A DNA stretch of 21,145 nt from Dehalococcoidia bacterium (GCA_030615865.1 JAUWYK010000029.1:1-21145); one strand, 5' to 3'. Positions 1 through 7,962 are shown, counted from the first letter of the stretch. Made by a program: numbers and translations. Notes: a model not told the origin generated them from the sequence alone.

Positions 1-360
1 ACACTTGACAGCGACAATCATGCCAATAAAGCCGGAGACAGCAGAGCACAAAGCCCCAGCCATAAAGGCAACCCCAGTTCTCCAGGCTATACCAAAGGCA
101 GTTATCCCCTCTATGCCCCTATGCCCACCAAGCACACCGACTAGAACAGCAACTACTACCGCGACTATGATTGATAGCCAGCCGATGGTGCTGTATTGAC
201 GCTTCAAGAAAGCCCAGGCTCCCTCGAAAATCATGCCACCAATCTCTTCCATCTTGGCTGTCCCCGGGGAGCGCTTCAGAACATTTCTTGCCAAAAGTAT
301 GGCGAAGATTATAGCTACTATCCCAGCCGCAGGCACGACCCAAAAAATCCCTGGCAGCAT
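1..360 (-). CDS. hppA: Membrane-bound ion-pumping pyrophosphatase, N-terminal part (runs off the left edge)
   Basis: The 120 codons from the ATG at 358-360 to the left edge are open and give the N-terminus of a membrane pyrophosphatase, which hydrolyses PPi in the cytoplasmic membrane and exports H+ or Na+. Residues 1-22 form a hydrophobic helix. The family signature follows at about residues 33-63: a GTAKMEEI segment, then EGAWAFLKRQYSTIGW. A second helix (about 64-83) precedes a glycine-rich third segment with GFIGMIVAVK at the edge. A purine-rich ribosome site (GGAGGG, 364-369 on the opposite strand) sits just before the ATG, and a good promoter lies at 388-415. The residues that separate Na+ from H+ types and K+-dependent from independent types lie outside the window. 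The family call is firm; ion specificity cannot be judged. Confidence 0.88.
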   Translation of the reverse strand, partial: MLPGIFWVVPAAGIVAIIFAILLARNVLKRSPGTAKMEEIGGMIFEGAWAFLKRQYSTIGWLSIIVAVVVAVLVGVLGGHRGIEGITAFGIAWRTGVAFMAGALCSAVSGFIGMIVAVKC

Positions 361-674
361 ATTCCCTCCGTGCAAATAATCGCCAAGATTATACCACATC
401 CCCACGGCAGGACAAAAGAGATGCTCCCCCCATTTTTAGTTTGTCTTGCTTCCCACCCCCCCCCCACCCTATAGGGGCTAGTGCCCCTCTTAAGCACCCC
501 TGAAAGCAGGGATTTAAGGGCAAAGCCTTAATGAGCGGGCGGGTGGGAGGAAAGAGATAAGTTAAAAAACAGGGAGGAGTTGGGGTCAACGCCATATAGA
601 AACGAAATATGATAATCTGTGTCGCTAATCTATTTAAACTAACTCAAGCATTGCCTCTTTAAGTTAGCTCTGCT
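361..674. other. Intergenic region with G-rich tracts on both strands and two small inverted repeats
   Basis: No gene is seen in these 314 bases. Besides the hppA promoter the region holds a C-tract at 452-469 (three C, A, ten C, A, three C), so the minus strand reads as a G-run able to form a quadruplex. A second G-rich block lies on the plus strand at 537-550 (GGGCGGGTGGGAGG). Between them are two short perfect inverted repeats: AGGGGC/GCCCCT (473-488, 4-nt loop) and TTAAGG/CCTTAA (514-531, 6-nt loop). Neither hairpin is followed by a T tract, so they are not obvious terminators. The region separates two divergent genes. No convincing promoter for the rightward MFS gene was found. Confidence 0.6.
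388..415 (-). promoter_or_regulatory. Sigma-70-type promoter of hppA
   Basis: On the minus strand a TTGTCC box (410-415) is followed after 16 nt by a perfect TATAAT (388-393). This predicts a transcript start near 381 and a leader of about 20 nt carrying the GGAGGG ribosome site before the pyrophosphatase ATG at 360. Confidence 0.65.
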
Positions 675-1952
675 ATGCTTGCCTGGAGCGGAAAGATAGT
701 GAGCAATAACAGTGCCTTTCGCCGTATAGATTACCTCAAGATTACTATCTTCGGTTTTGGACTAGCTGCCCTATGGAGTAGCTTACACACCATTATTCTG
801 CCACTACGTATACTGGATTTTGTTGCTGAAGCAAACAAGAATACCTACCTTGGGATTCTTAGTGGTACTGGTTTAATTCTGGCTATGCTGGTTCAGCCCA
901 TAGCTGGGGCGCTCAGTGACCGCTCCGGCTTCGGCTGGGGGCGCCGCCGACCCTACATCCTGCTGGGCACTGTCTTGGCTTTGTTCCTGCTCCCAGGAAT
1001 AGGGCTCTTTGATAGTTTTATTGCCACCCTCATCGTTTATTGCCTGCTTCAGATTACCTGTAATACGGCACAGGGTCCATATCAGGCGTTTATCCCTGAC
1101 CTGGTACCCAGGGGAAGGAGGGGGGTAGCTTCAGGGGTGAAAACCCTGCTCGACTTTATAGGTGGGATTGCACTATTACGCCTGATAGGCCCTTTGATGG
1201 ACCGCTACTCCACTGGTGCGGGAAGTTCCTGGCTATGGCTGTCCCTAGCAGCGCTGGGTATTATCCTGCTCGGCGCCATGCTAGCCACCGTCCTGATGGT
1301 TAAGGAGCGACCAGGGGCTGGTGGCCCTCGATTGCCATTATTTCCCACCCTGTATAAAAGCTTTAAGATTAATGTCAAGGAACACTCTGATTTTATCTGG
1401 TTTTTGGTGTCTCGCCTCCTAATCCTTATGGCCTTCGCCATTTTGCAGAGATTTGCTCTATATTTTCTCATGGATGTCATTGGGGTAGCCAGTCCAGCAG
1501 CAGTAACCGCTGACCTTCTGATGGTAGTTGGCGTCTGTATGTTAGCTGCGGTTTACCCTGCTGGGCGTTTATCTGATAGGGTGGGGCGCAAGCCGATTGT
1601 CATTTCTTCCGGGCTTTTTAGTGCTTTGGGCATTTTGCTGCTATTTTTCTCCCAGAGCTATGTGCATATAATGCTCTGTGGCGCTCTTCTGGGATTCTTC
1701 GGTGGCGCTTTTATGAGCAGCAACTGGGCTCTAGCTACCGACTTGGTAGTTAAGGGTGAGGAGGCAAGATTCCTCGGCCTGACCAATCTGGCTACTGCCG
1801 GTGGTGCAGCCCTGGTTCTGCTCGCTATTGGGCCTACAATTGATTTCTTTAATGCCTATAGCCCTAACCTAGGCTACCAAGTTATGTTTCTGGTTTGTTT
1901 TATCTTGCTTGTAGCTGGTTCACTGCTGGTAACGAAAATCAAACACCGCTAA
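675..1952 (+). CDS. Major facilitator superfamily transporter
   Basis: The product of up to 425 residues is a polytopic inner-membrane protein with about 12 hydrophobic segments, the usual size for MFS. Both halves carry the cytoplasmic loop motif A: GALSDRSGFGWGRRRP at about residues 78-93 and GRLSDRVGRKP at about 297-307. The stretch GPYQAFIPDLVP (about 134-145) resembles the sugar/cation symporter-like (GPH/SLC45-type) branch, but the substrate is unknown. The ATG at 675 has no ribosome site. The in-frame GTG at 699, preceded by GGAG (685-688) and a purine-rich stretch, would give a 417-residue protein starting MSNNSAF and is at least as likely. The stop overlaps that of the convergent VTT gene (shared CTAA). 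No substrate-linked neighbour is present. Confidence 0.85.
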   Translation: MLAWSGKIVSNNSAFRRIDYLKITIFGFGLAALWSSLHTIILPLRILDFVAEANKNTYLGILSGTGLILAMLVQPIAGALSDRSGFGWGRRRPYILLGTVLALFLLPGIGLFDSFIATLIVYCLLQITCNTAQGPYQAFIPDLVPRGRRGVASGVKTLLDFIGGIALLRLIGPLMDRYSTGAGSSWLWLSLAALGIILLGAMLATVLMVKERPGAGGPRLPLFPTLYKSFKINVKEHSDFIWFLVSRLLILMAFAILQRFALYFLMDVIGVASPAAVTADLLMVVGVCMLAAVYPAGRLSDRVGRKPIVISSGLFSALGILLLFFSQSYVHIMLCGALLGFFGGAFMSSNWALATDLVVKGEEARFLGLTNLATAGGAALVLLAIGPTIDFFNAYSPNLGYQVMFLVCFILLVAGSLLVTKIKHR

Positions 1953-2542
1953 TCCAAGAAGCGTTGTAGCACATCCCAGCCCAGAGCACCACCCCAGGCG
2001 ATAACCAGGTATAGAATAGTCCTCCCCAACCAGCAGGCGAGAAGGAATTTCCACAACGGGAAGCGCAGCGCTCCGGCAGCTATTCCGGCTAAATCAAAGA
2101 CAAGCGGCGCCACGGAGAGGAGAAAGATGGTCAAGAATCCCCATTTTTCCACCCACCCCTTAAGTCGGGTATAAACCCTCTGCCGGGAGACTATTGCCTG
2201 CCCGCTGTAGCCAGCCATATAGCCGGTCAGCTCGCCGATAGCCGCCCCTATTCCCCCCACCAGCCCAACTATAGTAGCCGAAGGCAGGAAGGCACCGAGC
2301 GTCGCCAGCACCAGGAAATTGCCTGCGGGCAGAATTATAGTGGCGTTCAGGATCAGGCTAATCAGGAAGGCACCCAAATAGCCATAGCCCTCCAGCGCCT
2401 CAATCCTCTCCGGATAACCCCGGTAAAAGTAAAAGACGCCAACAACAATGCCTATAATCAGAAGCAGGGCAAGCCCAGGAAGAAGCCGGTTTCTTACCCA
2501 GCCCCCCCTCACTTCCCCTTTGGCTTGGTCATCGCCGCCCAT
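1949..2542 (-). CDS. VTT/DedA-type (SNARE-associated) membrane protein
   Basis: The 197-residue product is an integral membrane protein of the VTT (formerly SNARE-associated, TVP38/TMEM64/DedA) superfamily. Some members act as lipid flippases or transporters; the role here is not known. After a charged N-terminus there is a membrane helix at about 19-40, a re-entrant hydrophobic part at 55-85, the typical glycine-rich GGIGAAIGELTGYMAGYSG segment at 96-114, and the family's second conserved block around PLVFDLAGIAAGALRFPLWKF (146-166), with a last helix at about 170-187. It lies 46 nt behind the protease gene on the same strand and may be cotranscribed with it. No strong ribosome site precedes the ATG. 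The stop codon overlaps the stop of the convergent MFS gene. Confidence 0.82.
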   Translation of the reverse strand: MGGDDQAKGEVRGGWVRNRLLPGLALLLIIGIVVGVFYFYRGYPERIEALEGYGYLGAFLISLILNATIILPAGNFLVLATLGAFLPSATIVGLVGGIGAAIGELTGYMAGYSGQAIVSRQRVYTRLKGWVEKWGFLTIFLLSVAPLVFDLAGIAAGALRFPLWKFLLACWLGRTILYLVIAWGGALGWDVLQRFLD

Positions 2543-2588
2543 TTGAGGTATTGTAGCACATTATGGGGGTAGCCCTTTAGCCTAAAGA

Positions 2589-4211
2589 CTACCATCGTGA
2601 CCGAACCAGAGCCAATGTACCAAGAACAATGCCCACCAACCCCAGAAAGCCGGCAATAGCTATATACATAAGGGTCAACGGAAATTCCGATTCCAGGGTA
2701 AACTGTTGGCTAAGGTTTCCGATAGCCACCTCATAAGTAGCGGCTGTATCCCTATTAACCACGAAGGTTACCGTTTCTGTAGCTCCGCCTTCCAGGGTCA
2801 AAGTCTTGGTTGCCTCCACCTCTCCGTCTATGCTGAGGCTTATGGGCAAGATGCTCATCTCCTCGGACACATTGCTTACCTCAGCTTGCACCCTGATATC
2901 ATCACCTGGAGCTGCCAGTGCCGGCTTAATGGTCAAATTTGAGAACTCAATGGGGCCAACTCCCAAATCTACGCTCACCCTACCTATCTCCAGGCTACCA
3001 GTGCTAAACCCGGACGATTTTTTAACCGCAGACAGGACCAGCGTCTCAGTTTCACCTTCGCCTATGGTTGAACTTTGTGAAGCCTCGGTACCGTCGCTCA
3101 ATTTCAGAGTCGCCGTGTAATCACCATCAACAAAGCCGAGGTTACTAACCTCAACCCTTACCTCAAAGCTTTGCTCTGCTCCCACAAAGGAAGGCTCAAC
3201 CGTGACGGAACCAATCTCCAGGGCGGGGTATGTGTCAATTCCAGCCTGCCGGCTTGCATCATCCAGATGCTCAGCCGGGATAAACCACCCCCGTCCCCCT
3301 TCGTATCCCCAGGGAAGCAGCCCCACACAATTTCCCAATTCATCGACAACAGGTCCGCCGCTGAAACCGCCCCATGCTGGACCATGAAAACGCCTGGCAT
3401 CCATGCCGTATATCCTGGTTGAGCTGCCCAATAGTCCCGTTTCTATGCTGGGACCTTCCCTTCTCAAACACTCCAGCATCCTCTCTTCCGCTTTCCTCAT
3501 CAGTTCGGCAAAGCTATGAGGACGCTGGCGGGGGTCATCCATTATATCGTCCATCGCCTGCCAGAATTCAGATTTGATGTCTATGCCGGCATAGCCGATA
3601 ACATACGCCTGGCTTCCTTCCAAAGGAATATCCTGCCTTAGCCCAATATAAGGGGTATCGGTCAGCCCCGTTTCCAGTATGGCAATATCCATCCCGGTAT
3701 CGGGGTCCTCGCGAAAGCGGATGTCCCGCACCATGTGTGGCTCTTCCTCGCCATAGCGATATATGTAGTCCACCTCTTCGGCGGTGATAGTCAGCTCATC
3801 GTTTAGCCACATCCACCATACTTCAGCATAAAGCGCATAATAGAAGCTGGCAAAGTCAATCTCTTCATACCATTCATCCTCAAACCATATGCCGCCGATG
3901 AAGTACATGATAGCTGCTGTTGCCAGGTCTTCCTCTGTCATCTCAACAGCGTGGGCTGCGGTGAATACATCGCCATCCTCATTGGCAAAGAAGCCACTAG
4001 CCAAACCCCAAGGACCTCTGGCCTCAAAACTCCACCCGTTACCACTCACCCTGCCATCGACCCAGGCCATAACCTCAACCACACTCTCCTCAGCTGCAGC
4101 TACTCCCTGAGGGTACCGGGTTTCAGCACCGAGGGCGAGAGGGGGAAATAGCATTAAAAATAAACCCAAAAGCAGAAAGGCTGACGCCAAGATTCTCTTA
4201 CCTCTAGACAT
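2589..4211 (-). CDS. Secreted membrane-anchored trypsin-like serine protease with two CARDB-type domains
   Basis: The 540-residue protein begins with a signal peptide (about 1-29, cleavage near LALGA-E). A trypsin/DegP-like protease domain spans about 37-325. The triad is visible as His87 (FTAAHAV), Asp175 (GMDIAIL) and Ser284 (GGFSGGPVV). There is no PDZ domain. Two beta-sandwich domains follow (about 333-418 and 421-508) that look like CARDB/Ig-like adhesion modules, each opening with an I-x-V/L-x-P pattern and containing a V-S-N motif. A C-terminal helix (513-536) ends in RSRW, so the enzyme should be tethered outside the membrane. The insert between His and Asp is long and rich in acidic and aromatic residues (about 90-165). 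The start is well supported by GGGGAGAG, spaced 4 nt from the ATG. The target is unknown. Confidence 0.83.
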   Translation of the reverse strand: MSRGKRILASAFLLLGLFLMLFPPLALGAETRYPQGVAAAEESVVEVMAWVDGRVSGNGWSFEARGPWGLASGFFANEDGDVFTAAHAVEMTEEDLATAAIMYFIGGIWFEDEWYEEIDFASFYYALYAEVWWMWLNDELTITAEEVDYIYRYGEEEPHMVRDIRFREDPDTGMDIAILETGLTDTPYIGLRQDIPLEGSQAYVIGYAGIDIKSEFWQAMDDIMDDPRQRPHSFAELMRKAEERMLECLRREGPSIETGLLGSSTRIYGMDARRFHGPAWGGFSGGPVVDELGNCVGLLPWGYEGGRGWFIPAEHLDDASRQAGIDTYPALEIGSVTVEPSFVGAEQSFEVRVEVSNLGFVDGDYTATLKLSDGTEASQSSTIGEGETETLVLSAVKKSSGFSTGSLEIGRVSVDLGVGPIEFSNLTIKPALAAPGDDIRVQAEVSNVSEEMSILPISLSIDGEVEATKTLTLEGGATETVTFVVNRDTAATYEVAIGNLSQQFTLESEFPLTLMYIAIAGFLGLVGIVLGTLALVRSRW

Positions 4212-4295
4212 TTATCTCTCCCCTATCTGTCTATATCTAGGCAATTGAAGCCTACTATATAGATAAACCCCTGTCAATAAGGAGGCGATGTGGTG

Positions 4296-4325
4296 TTGTT
4301 GGGGGAGGCATATCTCTGTTATACT
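4296..4325 (+). promoter_or_regulatory. Promoter of the tRNA-Glu gene
   Basis: TTGTTG (4296-4301) and TATACT (4320-4325) are separated by 18 nt. The predicted start is about 5-6 nt upstream of the mature tRNA 5' end. Confidence 0.55.
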
Positions 4326-4336
4326 TTAATAATCAT

Positions 4337-4409
4337 GCCCCCATCGTCTAGAGGCCTAGGACACCGGCCTTTCAAGCCGGTAACAGCGATTCGAATTCGC
4401 TTGGGGGCA
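4337..4409 (+). tRNA. tRNA-Glu (anticodon TTC)
   Basis: The 73 nt fold into a full cloverleaf. The acceptor stem is GCCCCCA (4337-4343) with TGGGGGC (4402-4408) plus discriminator A. The anticodon stem is CCGGC/GCCGG around the loop CTTTCAA, with TTC at 4371-4373. The T stem is AGCGA/TCGCT around TTCGAAT. The D-arm sequence GTCTAGAGGCCTAGGAC matches bacterial tRNA-Glu. CCA is not encoded. A tyrosine recombinase gene begins 30 nt downstream, so the 3' half of this tRNA is a likely attachment site. Confidence 0.95.
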
Positions 4410-4438
4410 TTCCAATTCACCCCCTGGAGGCGGTGGAG

Positions 4439-5452
4439 ATGCCAGAGATGAAACCGAAATCAAAGCACCTAAAACAGGATCAATTAACCGGAGCACTACA
4501 AGGGGAGCTGGCCGCCTATGAGAAGGTGGGACTGTTTCAGCGCTCGGTAACAAAAAGGACGGTTTACCGTTATCGCGGGTGCCTGCTCCAGTACCAGAAA
4601 GCCCTAAACGGCGCCGCGCCAACATTGGAGGCATCGGCTCAGTTCCTGGCTCATCTTCGCAAGCAAGGCTTCAGCCCATCATCGCTAAGGCTTTACCGGG
4701 CAGCACTTCAGGGGTTCCATGCCTGGCGTGGGGAGCAACTGACATTCCCGGTGAGAGTCCCCCACCACCTGCCGGAATATATCGAGCCCACTATCGTTGC
4801 CAGGATACTGGAGCTATCCAGAGATAATCCCAAAGACCATCTTATCTTGCGACTAATGACTGACGCTGGACTGAGGCGTGATGAGGTGGTAAGACTAAGG
4901 GTGAAGCATGTCGGGACAAGGGCTTTACGGTTTAGGGGCAAGGAAGACCGCGACCGGACTGTGCCGCTTACCAGAGAGCTAGCCGCGGCTTTGGAGCCAT
5001 TTTGCACCGGCAAATCGCCAGATGAGCTAGTGTTGGGAGTTGGCGAAGGGGTCGTCTACCGCACCGTCAAAAAGTATGGCAAGCTGGTAGGTAAACCTGA
5101 GCTCAAGCCACATGACTTGAGACATAGCTTTGGCACCCGGCTACTTGAATTGGGGGCAGACCTGAGAACAATTCAGGAACTTCTAGGGCACGCAAGTGTG
5201 GCAACAACACAGATTTATACTCAAGTGGCTGGCACTCGCCTGGAGGAAGCGATCAACCGTCTCAGCCAAACTGAGGGTATTCATGCTCAAGCGCAGACTG
5301 AAGAAATTGCCAAAGAGGGCAGGGGCGGGGCGCTCAGGTTTCTATCAGACCTGACTAGGATTGTACAACAGGCTCACCCCGAGTTTCGTCCAAGTATTGA
5401 GATTGTCGTGCCTCGTTCAACAAAAAGCCATACCGTCACGCAGGAAAGATAA
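4439..5452 (+). CDS. Tyrosine recombinase / integrase next to tRNA-Glu
   Basis: This is a site-specific DNA recombinase of the phage-integrase/Xer type. An N-terminal SAM-like core-binding domain (about residues 15-100) is followed by the catalytic domain. All active-site residues are visible (numbered from the GTG at 4433): Arg148 (DAGLRRDEV), Lys170 ([11 protein letters not shown]), His227 and Arg230 (HDLRHSFG), His253 (LGHAS) and Tyr262 (TQIYTQV). About 77 residues follow the tyrosine, more than in XerC/D, and contain a tail of unknown role. The start is set at the ATG at 4439 because GGAGG (4426-4430) lies 8 nt before it; the GTG at 4433 is too close. Its position directly 3' of the tRNA suggests it integrated an element here, though a solitary Xer-like enzyme is possible. 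Confidence 0.9.
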   Translation: MPEMKPKSKHLKQDQLTGALQGELAAYEKVGLFQRSVTKRTVYRYRGCLLQYQKALNGAAPTLEASAQFLAHLRKQGFSPSSLRLYRAALQGFHAWRGEQLTFPVRVPHHLPEYIEPTIVARILELSRDNPKDHLILRLMTDAGLRRDEVVRLRVKHVGTRALRFRGKEDRDRTVPLTRELAAALEPFCTGKSPDELVLGVGEGVVYRTVKKYGKLVGKPELKPHDLRHSFGTRLLELGADLRTIQELLGHASVATTQIYTQVAGTRLEEAINRLSQTEGIHAQAQTEEIAKEGRGGALRFLSDLTRIVQQAHPEFRPSIEIVVPRSTKSHTVTQER

Positions 5453-5507
5453 GCTTTCAAGCGATTCCCATAATAGTTTGCCTTTTCTGCTTTGCCTATG
5501 TCTATTT

Positions 5508-5525
5508 CCGCAACTTAAGTTGCGG
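5508..5525. repeat. Perfect 18-bp palindrome downstream of the integrase
   Basis: CCGCAACTTAAGTTGCGG is its own reverse complement over 18 bp, 55 nt after the integrase stop. No T tract follows, so a rho-independent terminator is unlikely. Its symmetry suits a dimeric DNA-binding protein or a recombinase site. Confidence 0.7.
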
Positions 5526-5540
5526 CATTCGCCTAATTGT

Positions 5541-5556
5541 CGATAAAAGTTTATCG
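5541..5556. repeat. Second short inverted repeat, 15 bp after the palindrome
   Basis: CGATAAA and TTTATCG are perfect 7-bp arms around AG. With the 18-bp palindrome it forms a tandem pair of dyads after the integrase gene; function is unknown. Confidence 0.6.
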
Positions 5557-5802
5557 GCATCCCATGCGGTCAAGCCACTTCTTTTTGGGGTTAGCCAGCC
5601 TATGAATAGGTTCATCAGATCTATCTTTGGAACGTCTCCATGCATAGGCAAGCTCGCTAGCATCCTTTAGCAGTGCATCGCCTAGCGAGCCCGCGTGAAG
5701 GTTCGGCTCTTCGTTCAGCACCTCGTTATTTTCGTCTTCTCCTCCACGGTAAGCACCGGTTGGAACCAACCACAACAAAGTCACATCTACCAATGGTACC
5801 AA
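5551..5802 (-). CDS. Doubtful small ORF (83 aa), hypothetical
   Basis: A reading frame of 83 codons opens at a TTG with no ribosome site and an in-frame stop just two codons upstream. The C-terminal half (about residues 35-83) is charged and protein-like, with a WRRSKDRSDEP stretch and a basic NPKKKW end, but I do not recognise it. It lies between the integrase and the radical SAM gene in a stretch that otherwise looks decayed. It is either a fragment of a former gene of an integrated element or a chance frame. Confidence 0.25.
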   Translation of the reverse strand: MVPLVDVTLLWLVPTGAYRGGEDENNEVLNEEPNLHAGSLGDALLKDASELAYAWRRSKDRSDEPIHRLANPKKKWLDRMGCR

Positions 5803-6087
5803 ATTCTAGGTAAATAGATTGATTGTCGTGGAACATTTTTCCCTGGCTGATGCGATAAGACATAAAAAGAAGGCTAGATACCCTTACTGTAGGCCTGCAA
5901 TACTGGGCTTGTTTATTTAGATCTTATCCCGAAAGTACCGAAGGGGAAAACCACACAAATCGATGAAATGTTAAATGCAAGACGACCGGATAGAAAAACT
6001 CCTAAAAGGCACCATAGTAACCGCACTGACAGGAGTTTATCAGCGGGGTGACTTCAGCTGACTGTTCTATCCACTCCACCTGATTCC
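5803..6087. other. Gene-free stretch, possibly decayed coding DNA
   Basis: No convincing gene is seen. A plus-strand frame at about 5893-6046 reads like protein (for example LVYLDLIPKVPKGKTTQID) but has no start. A 28-codon ATG frame (5975-6061) overlaps it in another phase. An 8-bp inverted repeat AAACTCCT/AGGAGTTT (5996-6003 and 6031-6038) encloses 27 nt. With the doubtful ORF next to it, the 0.6 kb after the integrase looks like remains of inserted DNA. Confidence 0.4.
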
Positions 6088-7605
6088 TTAGTTACCGGAA
6101 CTATCAGGATGTTCAACCGGTAGACTAATATACTTCTCAACAACTTTACGGAAATGATATCCGTAGACGCTAAGGCTTATCGAAAGGGGAAATTTCCGCG
6201 GTTGCTTTAGCAGGGTCGAGAGGAATAACTTCCAGTAGTATCTTCTTCCCTTTTCTCTGATACCCAAAAACCATATAGATTTAACCAATGCCCTGATATG
6301 GTAAAATTGTAGTCTGCTTGCTATTTCCCTGCGAGGTTTATATTCTCTTAAAAATGTTTTGACCCGTTCGTAATAATGCCTGGGGGAATAGATTGTATTG
6401 AGAATGTGTTTATAGCCATTAATGAGTGTTTCATAGTTCATCTTAGGAATGAAGTTGAGTGAGCAGTCGGTATTGTTACCAGTAAAAGCTTTTATTAGGC
6501 GGTTCTCCTTTTTTAAACGCTGGTGTAGTCTGGTACCAGGAGGAGCATTCAACAAACCGACCATTGCGGTAACAATACCACTCTTTTGAATGAAGCTGAT
6601 TTGGTTCTTAAAGATGGAAAGTGGGTCGCTATCAAAACCGACAATAAACCCTCCCTGTACCTCCAAACCATAGTTTTGCATCTTCTTGACCAAAGCCACT
6701 AAATCACGATTTTGATTTTGTGACTTAGCACATTCAACCAGACTTTCCTCATTTGGGGTTTCAATGCCGATGAATACAGCACTAAACCCGGCATCGACCA
6801 TCAATTTCATTAATTCTTCATCATCAGCAAGGTTTATAGATGCTTCCGTAGACAGGGCAAAGGGATACTCCTTCCCCTTCCTCCACTCAATTATTGCCGG
6901 TAGTATTTCCGACTTTAGTTTTTTCTTATTACCAATGAAGTTGTCATCAACAATAAATACGCCCCTTCGCCAGCCGCGGCGATACAGTTCCTCCAGTTCT
7001 GCCAGAAGCTGTTCCTTGTCTTTCGTTCGTGGCGTATGTCCGTTTAACAGGATGATATCGCAGAACTCACAGTTAAAAGGGCATCCCCGCGAATACTGAA
7101 CGTTCATTGATGAATAGTTCTTCGTATTGATAAGAGACCACAGTGGGATAGGGGTCTTGCTGATTTCCGGTCGCGTGTCTGAGGCGTACATATGCTGGGT
7201 ACACCCCTTCTCCAGGTCTCCCAAAAAGAGCGGCAGGGTGACTTCAGCTTCGCCGAGGACAAAGTGGTCCACTCCATCAAACTCTTCGTATCCGGTAGTA
7301 AAGAGAGGGCCGCCAGCAACAATCTTGGTGTTCAGTTCCTTACATCGGGTAATAACTTCCTTTGCCGAATTTTGTTGCACTACCATGGCACTAATAAACA
7401 CATAGTCAGCCCATTTGACGTCTCCGTCAGTCAGTCTGGTCACATTCATATCCACCAGTTTTTTCTCCCACTCACCGGGGAGCATTGCTGCAACAGTCAA
7501 TAGACCCAGTGGCGGGAAAGCTGCCTTTTTGGAGACGAATTTTAAGGCGTGCTTAAAACTCCAGAAAGTATCCGGGCACTGTGGATATACCAAAAGTATT
7601 TTCAT
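6088..7605 (-). CDS. B12-binding-domain radical SAM protein
   Basis: The 505-residue product belongs to the radical SAM enzymes with an N-terminal cobalamin-binding-like domain (about 1-140, opening MKILLVYPQCP and containing VAGGPLFT and GEAE motifs). The radical SAM barrel (about 165-370) carries the cluster motif C-x3-C-x2-C as Cys175, Cys179 and Cys182 (SRGCPFNCEFCDI). The C-terminal region (about 400-500) resembles the DUF4070 domain that often follows this pair. The architecture matches HpnJ/HpnH-like and other B12 radical SAM proteins used in lipid or natural-product modification, but the substrate cannot be read from sequence. The DxH...DxxD cobalamin-binding motif is not obvious, so B12 use is uncertain. 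The gene stands alone, divergent from the DUF5679 gene. Confidence 0.85.
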   Translation of the reverse strand: MKILLVYPQCPDTFWSFKHALKFVSKKAAFPPLGLLTVAAMLPGEWEKKLVDMNVTRLTDGDVKWADYVFISAMVVQQNSAKEVITRCKELNTKIVAGGPLFTTGYEEFDGVDHFVLGEAEVTLPLFLGDLEKGCTQHMYASDTRPEISKTPIPLWSLINTKNYSSMNVQYSRGCPFNCEFCDIILLNGHTPRTKDKEQLLAELEELYRRGWRRGVFIVDDNFIGNKKKLKSEILPAIIEWRKGKEYPFALSTEASINLADDEELMKLMVDAGFSAVFIGIETPNEESLVECAKSQNQNRDLVALVKKMQNYGLEVQGGFIVGFDSDPLSIFKNQISFIQKSGIVTAMVGLLNAPPGTRLHQRLKKENRLIKAFTGNNTDCSLNFIPKMNYETLINGYKHILNTIYSPRHYYERVKTFLREYKPRREIASRLQFYHIRALVKSIWFLGIREKGRRYYWKLFLSTLLKQPRKFPLSISLSVYGYHFRKVVEKYISLPVEHPDSSGN

Positions 7606-7738
7606 AGTATTATTCTTATTCTAATGACCTTTGGAGCAAAAGTCTATGATGGGGGCAAGGTGCAAACAAAATGGCTTTTTGTTTATGAGATTGCACAAAG
7701 CAAGCTTGTGTTACCTGTTAACTGGGTGTGTGTGACTA

Positions 7739-7768
7739 TTGACATTGCAGGAACGAATAGCTTATGCT
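7739..7768 (+). promoter_or_regulatory. Promoter of the DUF5679 gene
   Basis: A perfect TTGACA (7739-7744) is followed after 18 nt by TATGCT (7763-7768). The predicted start lies near 7775, giving a leader of about 18 nt that includes AGGGGGT before the ATG at 7793. Confidence 0.65.
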
Positions 7769-7792
7769 TCGTAACAAAAAGGGGGTAGACCA

Positions 7793-7933
7793 ATGCAAGC
7801 ATACTGTATGAAATGTCGAACCAAGAGAGAAATGAAGGATGCCAAGGCGATAACCATGAAGAATGGAAGGCCAGCGACTAAAGGCGTCTGCCCGGTATGT
7901 GGGACTAAGATGTTCAGGATAGGAAAGAGCTAA
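7793..7933 (+). CDS. DUF5679 mini zinc-ribbon protein (46 aa)
   Basis: A 46-residue protein with two CxxC knuckles: YCMKC (Cys5, Cys8) and CPVC (Cys33, Cys36). They are separated by a basic segment with KREMKD and KNGRPATKG and end in GTKMFRIGKS. This is the pattern of DUF5679, a short zinc-binding family that I recall as common in Chloroflexota and some archaea; its function is unknown, and the basic charge suggests nucleic acid or ribosome contact. A ribosome site (AGGGGGT) and a good promoter lie upstream and a strong terminator follows 29 nt after the stop, so it is a single-gene transcription unit. The length is full for the family. Confidence 0.88.
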   Translation: MQAYCMKCRTKREMKDAKAITMKNGRPATKGVCPVCGTKMFRIGKS

Positions 7934-7962
7934 AGCCGACACTGTGGGGATCGGGATTAACG

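Noticed and set aside
119..343. 74-codon minus-strand frame at the left end
   Set aside because: The neighbouring minus-strand frame 1-360 encodes the pyrophosphatase N-terminus; this one is an overlapping shadow.
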